From Dehalococcoidales bacterium (GTDB lineage Bacteria; Chloroflexota; Dehalococcoidia; Dehalococcoidales; Fen-1064): 51,817 nucleotides of DNA. This document shows, piece after piece, positions 42,771 to 49,628 of the stretch; the stretch's first letter is position 1; the number at the start of each line of letters is the position of its first letter. Under the pieces are notes generated by a model. It was not told the origin of the DNA. It did not search any database and saw only the letters and a program-made list of their open reading frames with translations. The position numbers were made by a program, and so were the translations under genes. The stretch is from contig CP070842.1 in NCBI GenBank assembly GCA_020342155.1, positions 137,054-188,870 on the forward strand, written 5' to 3'.

Positions 42771-44609
42771 TTATCGCCAGCTGACTACCCGATAGACCAC
42801 GACCGGCTCTGCCTTTCCCTTGAACGTTTGGGGTTCCATCTCTTCGACTTCCAGATATTCGGCTGCCTGGCGGTAGGTCTCCGGGCCAATCCAGACTTCG
42901 CCCCCGGGGGCGGCGCTGCATATCCGGGAGGCCAGATTGACGGCATCGCCGATTACAGTGTACTCGGCACGCCCAGATGAGCCCACATTACCGGCCACGG
43001 CGTCTCCGGTATTAATGCCGATGCCAAACTGCACCTTTGTTCGTGTAGAATCATCTTGCTGTAACTCAGCAATCTTCTTTTGGGCTTCTCCAGCGGCCTT
43101 CACTGCCAGCCGGGCGTAGTCTGTCTGAAATTGAGGGGCATTCCACACCGCCATGACATTATCACCGGCGAACTTGTTTATCATACCATCATTCTCCAGA
43201 ACGCTGTCTATGACGACGGACAGGTACGTATTGAGCATCTCCACAATAGCTTCTGGAGCCATCTGCTCACTAGCCTCGGTAAAGTTCCGCATATCGGCAA
43301 AGAGCACGGTGACCTCCCTCTGCTCGCCTCCCAACCTGAGCTCACCGACATCTGCCAGGCTGAGTATCTCATTGGCTACCTCCGGTGAGACGTAGCGACC
43401 AAACAGGTCTCTGACAAAACGCTTGTCTGACCGTTCGATTACTATCTGACTGATGACGTTCCCGATGAAGACCAGTGGCAACGTCAGTATTGGATAGAGC
43501 AGATCCATGATATAGCCACTGTCGAAGAGGAAGAAGCTGGCTACGAGAAAACCACCAAGCAGTACTACGGTCAATACACCTCCCCAGAGAAGTCGCAAGC
43601 GGGGCAACACTAAAGCGGCAATTAATGCTAGCAGCAGCGTAATCAGCAACATGGTGCCGGTATCAGCCTCGGTCAGGTATCGCTCGTTTAAGATGGTGTC
43701 CATGGCGTCCGCGTGGATGAATACGCCTGGGACCTTGCCTGCTGACGTTGGCACCTTCCAGGCATCTACCTCACCTGTAGCCGTCATGCCGACCAGTACC
43801 ATCTTGTTCCGCACGATGGAATGGTCGAAATTACCTTCGATGACATCGGCGTAGGAGATATAGGGGCGGCTGTTGTCATCGACGGAGAAGTTCACCCGGA
43901 GACGCAAAGAGGAGTCCACTGTGATAGCCCGTGCTACTGCATAGATAGCACTATCAACCGGTACATATTCCTCGGGAAGAGTTATATTAAAATGGGTATG
44001 TAGTACTGCCAGGCTGAAGGCCGGGTAGACCCGCCCGGCGCTATCGGTAATTACCAGCGGCACATATCGAACCGTACCGTCTCGGTCGGGAGTAATATTA
44101 GCATGCCCGATGTTCCGTGACGATTCCTCCAGTAGAGCTGTCGGAAACAGGAATTGCTGATAGGCAACACCTTCTTCAGTCAGACCCAGGGCCTCGGTAC
44201 CGACCATGGCCAGGACGACGTTTCCAGCAGCATGTATGGCTGCGGCCAGTATCTCGTCATCCTGAGAGCTACCGGCGAAGAGGACGTCGAAGCCAATTGT
44301 TTGTGCTCCGGCCTCTTTCAGGTTGTTGACTGCCTGCGCGTGACGGCTGCGAGACCATTCCGTCAGCCTTTCACCGTAGAGATTAAGTGTCGTATCGTCA
44401 ATGCCGACAATGACAATGTTCGGTGATGGGTCTTCCGCCAGGAAGAGCTGGTCTGATAACCACAGGTTGGCGGTGTAAAAAGGCTGTACCAGCGTAAAAA
44501 AAAGTGTGAGGCCACCGCCCAAGCCCAGTAACGCTAGAGTATGATACCTCTGTTTGGTCTGGCGACGGGTTCCTCTCCCTTTGATATCGGGAACCAGCCT
44601 ACTTACCAT
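42771..44609 (-). CDS. CHASE2-domain adenylate/guanylate cyclase
   Basis: A 612-residue membrane-bound class III nucleotide cyclase. After one N-terminal helix comes an extracellular CHASE2 domain (about 50-310; IVIVGIDDTTLNLYG, FDVLFAG, DGTVRYVPLV). Three membrane helices follow (about 315-400). The cytoplasmic cyclase domain begins VTVLFADMRNFTEASEQ. The two metal-binding Asp lie in FADMRNFT and KFAGDNVMAVW, and YTVIGDAVNLASRI holds the dimer-interface residues. All appear intact, so it should make cAMP (or cGMP). A cyclic-nucleotide-binding protein and a phosphodiesterase-like gene lie 3-4 kb away. Confidence 0.93.
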   Translation of the reverse strand: MVSRLVPDIKGRGTRRQTKQRYHTLALLGLGGGLTLFFTLVQPFYTANLWLSDQLFLAEDPSPNIVIVGIDDTTLNLYGERLTEWSRSRHAQAVNNLKEAGAQTIGFDVLFAGSSQDDEILAAAIHAAGNVVLAMVGTEALGLTEEGVAYQQFLFPTALLEESSRNIGHANITPDRDGTVRYVPLVITDSAGRVYPAFSLAVLHTHFNITLPEEYVPVDSAIYAVARAITVDSSLRLRVNFSVDDNSRPYISYADVIEGNFDHSIVRNKMVLVGMTATGEVDAWKVPTSAGKVPGVFIHADAMDTILNERYLTEADTGTMLLITLLLALIAALVLPRLRLLWGGVLTVVLLGGFLVASFFLFDSGYIMDLLYPILTLPLVFIGNVISQIVIERSDKRFVRDLFGRYVSPEVANEILSLADVGELRLGGEQREVTVLFADMRNFTEASEQMAPEAIVEMLNTYLSVVIDSVLENDGMINKFAGDNVMAVWNAPQFQTDYARLAVKAAGEAQKKIAELQQDDSTRTKVQFGIGINTGDAVAGNVGSSGRAEYTVIGDAVNLASRICSAAPGGEVWIGPETYRQAAEYLEVEEMEPQTFKGKAEPVVVYRVVSWR

Positions 44610-44711
44610 CCACCGTTACCCCGTGTTGTTTCATTCCTTCATACTCGAAAGCCGGGTGGCAGCAAACAGGTTTCGCTATTAATCGGCAGGTCTCGGTGAC
44701 ATCAGATGTCA

Positions 44712-47009
44712 TTACCCTGGGGTCACAACACCTGACGGCCAGTCTATCTGAGCACAGTCCCAGGTATCACCGTCAGACATCTCTTGAGAGTATTCGGCAA
44801 CCTTTTCATCGTTTATCCATATTATGACCGTCGCCACCGAAGGGCCATTATCATAATCGTCGAAGTAGTCGACTTTGACCTGGTAGATACCTACTTCGGG
44901 TTGTTCCAGGGTGAGGTTTTCTGGACCGAAGCCATCAACGTCATCCTGGTCAAGCGAGGGGTTATCCTCGCTAACTCCAGCAGCACCCCAGTCGGGATTC
45001 CCGTTGTTCCAGTAGCAGTCATCGGGAATATTCCACATTTCCCCTCCGGGTCGGATAAGATGAATATCCATGTCGGTATCATTCTTATCCCAGGTCAACT
45101 CAATCCGTATACCATATATCGTTATCTGGACATCAATCGCCACCGTATCGCTGGCGATTTGATGTCGGGCATTAATGGCAGTGACTGTAATGGTGTTTAT
45201 ACCACTAGAGACGTTTTCATTGGTGCTGAAACTGCCATTAATCACAGAGATGGTATGGGAGCTGCCGTTAATATCTATAGTCGCTTGAGTTATCGAGAGG
45301 TCATTTACCGTGCCGGTCACCGTGATGGTGTGGCTGGTGATGATATCTCCATCCTCAGGACTGGTTATCTGAATGGCAAGGTCAGGTCGCTCGACGTTAA
45401 CGCTGGCGGTAGCCTCGGCAGTGACTACCTGGCCTCTGGCGTCGCTACCGGAAGCGACGGCAACATTGACGAGGGGGCTGGGGTCTTGGGGCTTTATCGT
45501 ATAGGTAGCTGTAAATTCCCAGGACTCGTCAACATCAAGCTCACCGTCGCCATCGCTATCGCCACTCTGGTATTCAATTTCTTCTGACATATCATCAATT
45601 ACCGTTACGTCGAATAATGGTGTGTTGCCTGGATTAGTGACAATATACGTGTAGGTTATGGTATCGCCGTCATGGGCTTCGACAGGCGCGGCTGATTTGA
45701 TCAGAGCAATAGTTGGTCGCAGTATGCTGACGCTGGCGGTAGCCTTGGTGGTGACGATCTGCCCTAGAGCATCGCTCGCGGAGGCAGTAGCAGTATTGTC
45801 CAGAGGGCTTTCATCCTCACTGCTTATTGTATAGGTGGCTGTAAACTCCCAGGACTCATCAACGTCAAGCTCACTGTCTCCATCGCTGTCCCCACTCTGG
45901 TAGGCGGCATTCCCTAGCTGGTTGTCGACTACCGTGACGTCGGATAGCGGTGTGTTACCTGTATTGACGATGGTATAAGTGTAGGTTATGGTGTCGCCAT
46001 CGAGGGCTTTATCAGGCTCGGCCGTCTTCGTCAGGTTAATAGCCGGTCTCAGGATGGTGACACTGGCGGTATCCTGGGCAGTAACAACCTGGCTTTCGGC
46101 ATCACTACCGGAAGCAACGGCAGTATTGACTAGAAGGTCAGGGTCCATGACGCTCACTGTGTAGGTGGCACTGAATTCCCAGGTCTCGCCGACATTAAGC
46201 ACGGTACTGTCGTTGACCTCAGTACTGCCCGTCTTATCATCGGTTATGGAAATACCGGATAACGGTGTGCCGCCGGAATTTGTTACCAGGTAAGTATAGG
46301 TAATGGTGTCGCCATTATGGACCATACTGGGCTCGGCTGTTTTGGCTATGGCGAGGGCCGGCGGGCCAATTCCTGGTTTGGGTGCACTGGGTGGTTGCCC
46401 CTGTTCCACCGTGCTATATGTCCCCTCGGGGAGCGAAACTTCCTCACCTTCTGCACTGACACTTACTGATCCATCACCATTACCGACGGCGGTGGCACCA
46501 TCCTGGCGTACTTGAACAAACATGATGCTTCCCCTGACCGCAGCTACAGCAGTCGGTGTTTCAACTTCATAGCTTGAGTTAGTGTCGGCAAGTTTTGATA
46601 CACGGCTGACTGTATTGCCAATACTCTGTTTCAACCGAATTATGGTGGAGCCGGCCTCTTCGACGATGCCCAGTTCCACAACCTCTACTTCAGCACCTGC
46701 TTCAAGTTCGATAGTACTGCCTTCAAAGAAGGTAATCACAGCCCGTGATTCAACCCCTGCCTTGAGGATATCGCCCAATTCCACGGTCGTGCCCACTCCT
46801 GCTTCGGTCCAGCTATCGGTGCCCGCCTTCATCACGAGGATTTGCCCTTCAGCTATCGATAGCATGGTGAGTTCAGTGGGGGCTGGCGTTATTTCTCCGG
46901 TACCTGATGACTGGCAGGTACACGAGACCGTGGCTGTCAGCAAAATCAGAAGTAGAATCGATACGAATACTTTGGGCTTGACCATCCGTAATCTAGTGAC
47001 AAAAAGCAT
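44712..47009 (-). CDS. FecR-domain lipoprotein with DUF11-like repeats and YfaP-like C-terminus
   Basis: A 765-residue surface lipoprotein. The signal ends at lipobox TVSC near residue 30. A FecR-like domain follows (about 48-190; TTVELGDILKAGVESRAVI, TPTAVAAVRGSIM). Three ~105-residue repeats come next, each starting TAEP-x-x-x-x-x-GDTITYTY or its equivalent. Two of them hold an acidic DSDGDxELDVDES loop likely to bind calcium. An Ig-like Glucodextranase_B-type domain (PEDGDIITSHTITVTG) precedes the final ~120 residues. These match the DUF2135/YfaP pattern (LTWDKNDTDMDIHLIRPGG). GGGGGGG is about ten bases before the ATG. No transmembrane C-terminus is seen. Confidence 0.8.
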   Translation of the reverse strand: MLFVTRLRMVKPKVFVSILLLILLTATVSCTCQSSGTGEITPAPTELTMLSIAEGQILVMKAGTDSWTEAGVGTTVELGDILKAGVESRAVITFFEGSTIELEAGAEVEVVELGIVEEAGSTIIRLKQSIGNTVSRVSKLADTNSSYEVETPTAVAAVRGSIMFVQVRQDGATAVGNGDGSVSVSAEGEEVSLPEGTYSTVEQGQPPSAPKPGIGPPALAIAKTAEPSMVHNGDTITYTYLVTNSGGTPLSGISITDDKTGSTEVNDSTVLNVGETWEFSATYTVSVMDPDLLVNTAVASGSDAESQVVTAQDTASVTILRPAINLTKTAEPDKALDGDTITYTYTIVNTGNTPLSDVTVVDNQLGNAAYQSGDSDGDSELDVDESWEFTATYTISSEDESPLDNTATASASDALGQIVTTKATASVSILRPTIALIKSAAPVEAHDGDTITYTYIVTNPGNTPLFDVTVIDDMSEEIEYQSGDSDGDGELDVDESWEFTATYTIKPQDPSPLVNVAVASGSDARGQVVTAEATASVNVERPDLAIQITSPEDGDIITSHTITVTGTVNDLSITQATIDINGSSHTISVINGSFSTNENVSSGINTITVTAINARHQIASDTVAIDVQITIYGIRIELTWDKNDTDMDIHLIRPGGEMWNIPDDCYWNNGNPDWGAAGVSEDNPSLDQDDVDGFGPENLTLEQPEVGIYQVKVDYFDDYDNGPSVATVIIWINDEKVAEYSQEMSDGDTWDCAQIDWPSGVVTPG

Positions 47010-47137
47010 TGGGTATATACCCCCCCCTAATAACTAAGAACCCTGATTAGCGCTATGATTCGTCCTCTATCAATACCAATGGACCAATGGCGCACAGTTA
47101 CAGACAAGATTCCATCTGGTAATGCTTGGACTTGGCG

Positions 47138-47146
47138 TGATATAAT
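47138..47146 (+). promoter_or_regulatory. Extended -10 promoter upstream of the CNB/MBL operon
   Basis: TGATATAAT (TGnTATAAT) about 130 bases before the CNB gene, with no good -35. The gap 47010-47272 holds nothing else that I recognise. Confidence 0.35.
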
Positions 47147-47272
47147 GTTGCGCTGAGCACATCCGGCTTGTATACGCTACTATACTTGGCATACACATGT
47201 CAAACAAGGATTGGTATCATCCTGACAGGTGAATCCCGGTGGGGTTAGTTGAGAATAAGATGAGACAGAGCT

Positions 47273-47674
47273 ATGACTGGTAGAAATGCAAACAAAACAT
47301 TACCACTGCATAGATTTCTGCGGGGTTACCGCAAGTCTGAAATAATCTTCGAAGAGGGAAGCACCGGCAATGAGATGTACCTTATTCATACTGGTAGCAT
47401 TGCCCTGATAAAGCGGCAGGGAGCCGATAAATCAGTGACACTGGCTGTTCTGAGAGCCGGTGATTTCTTTGGTGAAATGGCACTGGTGGATGAGGTTCCT
47501 CGCTCGCTATCTGCGGTTGCGGTTAAAGATACTCAGCTCATCGTACTGGACAGGGCGAAGTTCCTATTCATAGTGCAGCAGCAGCCGCAATTTGCTCTCA
47601 GCATAATGCACACGCTCTGTCAGCGTGTGCGGGATCTTGATAGGCAGGTATCTACGTCAGGAGGTATGCCTTGA
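47273..47674 (+). CDS. Single-domain cyclic-nucleotide-binding protein
   Basis: A 133-residue protein consisting of one CNB domain and no DNA-binding helix-turn-helix. The phosphate-binding cassette is intact: DFFGEMALVDEVPRSLSAVA, with Glu contacting the ribose and the Arg-Ser pair contacting the phosphate. It also has MYLIHTGSIALI. Unlike Crp it cannot itself bind DNA, so it should act by touching other proteins. The start ATG has a weak ribosome site (GAGACAGAG). Its last codons overlap the start of the next gene by 4 bases. Confidence 0.88.
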   Translation: MTGRNANKTLPLHRFLRGYRKSEIIFEEGSTGNEMYLIHTGSIALIKRQGADKSVTLAVLRAGDFFGEMALVDEVPRSLSAVAVKDTQLIVLDRAKFLFIVQQQPQFALSIMHTLCQRVRDLDRQVSTSGGMP

Positions 47675-48483
47675 AGCGGGGCCAGAAGACTGGCACGGGA
47701 TCGGATACCTCAACACCATCGGAGTCGCCCAAAACAATCGAGGTGAGACCGGGTATCTATCAGTTCCGAAGTGAGAAACCCGGCAGCCATATCTATCTCA
47801 TACGGGGGGAATCTAAGAACGTCCTGATTGATACCGGTACAACCAATCACTTCCCGTTGTTGAAAAGTCGTTTTTCTGATGTTGGCCTGCGTATCAGGGA
47901 TATACACCTTCTTCTTTTGACACACGAGCACTTTGACCATATTGGTGCTACCTCCTTTTTTCACCGGACAGCAGTGGTAGCCGCCCACCGTCTGGCAGCT
48001 AATAAACTGGAACTGCAGGACGACTTCGTTACTCTGAACAAGTATTACAACGTACCGAGCAGGGCATTCTGGGTGGATGTTTGGTTGGAAGACGGAGCTG
48101 TGATTGACCTTGGGAATCGTAGGCTCCTGGTGGTACATACACCCGGACATACTTCTGGTTGCGTCTGTTATTATGAACCAGATGAAGGGCTGCTTTTCTC
48201 TGGGGATACCGTCTTTGCCGGAGGTACCCTTTCTGATATAGCTGGTTCAGGTAGCGTCAGCGACTACGTGGAGTCAGTTCAACGTTTGAATAATCTAAAG
48301 GTCAAAGAGATTATTCCGGGTCATGGCAAGTCATCCAATACACCGGATGAAGACCTGCCTAAAGCCGTGGAAAATGCTCAGAATCTTTTGAATGACTCTA
48401 TGGTGTTTTTCGAGGCTTTCATCAAAACCCGGGAATTACAGGGACGAGGTGGTTATTGGCAAGAGAGACCACGGAGTAAGTAA
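47671..48483 (+). CDS. Metallo-beta-lactamase-fold hydrolase
   Basis: A 270-residue MBL-fold protein of the glyoxalase-II-like type. It has LLLTHEHFDHIGA (HxHxDH), the third-metal-ligand His in VVHTPGHTSGC, LLFSGDTVFAGG and the final His in IIPGHGKS. All usual zinc/iron ligands are present. The N-terminal ~20 residues (GTGSDTSTPSESP) look disordered. The start is TTG at 47671, overlapping the stop of the CNB gene, with AGGAGG six bases upstream. Translation is therefore coupled to the CNB protein. The substrate is unknown. Confidence 0.85.
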   Translation: MKRGQKTGTGSDTSTPSESPKTIEVRPGIYQFRSEKPGSHIYLIRGESKNVLIDTGTTNHFPLLKSRFSDVGLRIRDIHLLLLTHEHFDHIGATSFFHRTAVVAAHRLAANKLELQDDFVTLNKYYNVPSRAFWVDVWLEDGAVIDLGNRRLLVVHTPGHTSGCVCYYEPDEGLLFSGDTVFAGGTLSDIAGSGSVSDYVESVQRLNNLKVKEIIPGHGKSSNTPDEDLPKAVENAQNLLNDSMVFFEAFIKTRELQGRGGYWQERPRSK

Positions 48484-48546
48484 TGGTCGCGCTGATAAGG
48501 CACGCTGGCAACAAAGGCCAATGGTAAGAAATGGGTCAAGAGAATA

Positions 48547-49317
48547 ATGAATATCCGTGTTCTGGGAGCGCATAATTGTGAGTCAGTAGACTCACGCTTC
48601 GTCTGTCTGTTGATTGATGATATTCTGATGCTTGATGCCGGTGCACTCACCTCTTGTCTGTCGTGGCAAGAACAACTACGGCTCCAAGCAATCCTGCTCA
48701 CCCACCAGCACTATGACCACATCAGGGATATCCCGGCGATTGCCATCAATCTTTTTTTCCATGATGCCTCTGTCAGCATCTTCTCTTCACAAAATGTGTA
48801 CGATGCCCTGACTACCTACATGCTCAACGACCAGACCTACCCCAATTTTTTCGAGTTCCCGGTAGAGAATCCGTCTGTCAGTTTCACGGCGGTGGTACCG
48901 TACCGACAGGAGCATATTGAAGGCTATACTGTCCTGCCGGTTCCGGTCAATCACGGTGCTATAGCCCTCGGCTATCAGGTTACTGCGCCGGATGGCAAGG
49001 TACTGTTCTATACCGGCGATACCGGTGCTGGTCTGAGTGATTGTTGGGAGCACATATCTCCACAATTACTGATTATTGAAGTATCGGCACCGAATTCATA
49101 TCAGGACTATGCTACAGAGTCTGAGCATCTCACACCAGTCATGCTTGCTCAAGAGCTTTCAAGTTTCCAAGCGCTCAAGGGCTATCTACCTGAAATAGTT
49201 GTGGTGCACATGAACCCGCAACTTGAGGCGGAGATAGCTGCAGAGATTACCGAGTTAGCCAGCCAACTCAATGCGTCGATTACCCTCGCCCGTGAAGGGA
49301 TGCAGATTCGCGTATAA
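48547..49317 (+). CDS. MBL-fold protein resembling class II cAMP phosphodiesterase
   Basis: A 256-residue MBL-fold hydrolase. The opening MNIRVLGAHNCESVDSRF, the LLIDDILMLDAGALTSC strand, HQHYDHIRDIPAIAINLFF and the later VNHGAIALG, FYTGDTGAG and VVHMNP together resemble the RNase Z/class II cyclic-nucleotide phosphodiesterase group. In that group a HxHLDH motif lies close to the N-terminus; here it is HQHYDH, and most other metal ligands are present. It lies 63 bases downstream of the CNB-MBL pair. cAMP breakdown is an inference strengthened by the neighbouring cyclase. A general MBL hydrolase is the alternative. Confidence 0.75.
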   Translation: MNIRVLGAHNCESVDSRFVCLLIDDILMLDAGALTSCLSWQEQLRLQAILLTHQHYDHIRDIPAIAINLFFHDASVSIFSSQNVYDALTTYMLNDQTYPNFFEFPVENPSVSFTAVVPYRQEHIEGYTVLPVPVNHGAIALGYQVTAPDGKVLFYTGDTGAGLSDCWEHISPQLLIIEVSAPNSYQDYATESEHLTPVMLAQELSSFQALKGYLPEIVVVHMNPQLEAEIAAEITELASQLNASITLAREGMQIRV

Positions 49318-49628
49318 GAAAGCGGCAGGGTAGTTTAACACACTCACCGTTATAACGTTCTTTCCACTTGTACCAAATAGGCTTGTATTCTATGCAGGTT
49401 TTGCCTTAATCAATCTTAAGACTGGATTCTAACCCCCAAACAACGCAATTCCAACCAATTTCTAACCTGATTGTGATATTAATATTGTTACTGACCTGGT
49501 GGATTAGTTGCTGATGTCAGGAGTATGGCTGAAAGTACGGTCTATTTGAAAGCGGACAACCTGAGAAACATATTCCAGCGGCGACGTCACCGTAGTGTTG
49601 AGTAAGTCTTGACCGGAGTGGAAGACGT
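49318..49628. other. Intergenic, putative regulatory region of the DUF11 gene
   Basis: 311 bases. It contains an A+T-rich stretch at 49475-49495 and a near-palindrome around GACGTC at about 49578 (CGGCGACGTCACCG). No riboswitch or ORF is recognised. The gene's ribosome site GGAG lies about 10 bases before its ATG. Confidence 0.35.

Noticed and set aside
44784..45587. 267-codon plus-strand frame opposite the FecR protein
   Set aside because: Mirror of the repeat region of the FecR/DUF11 gene; no family features.
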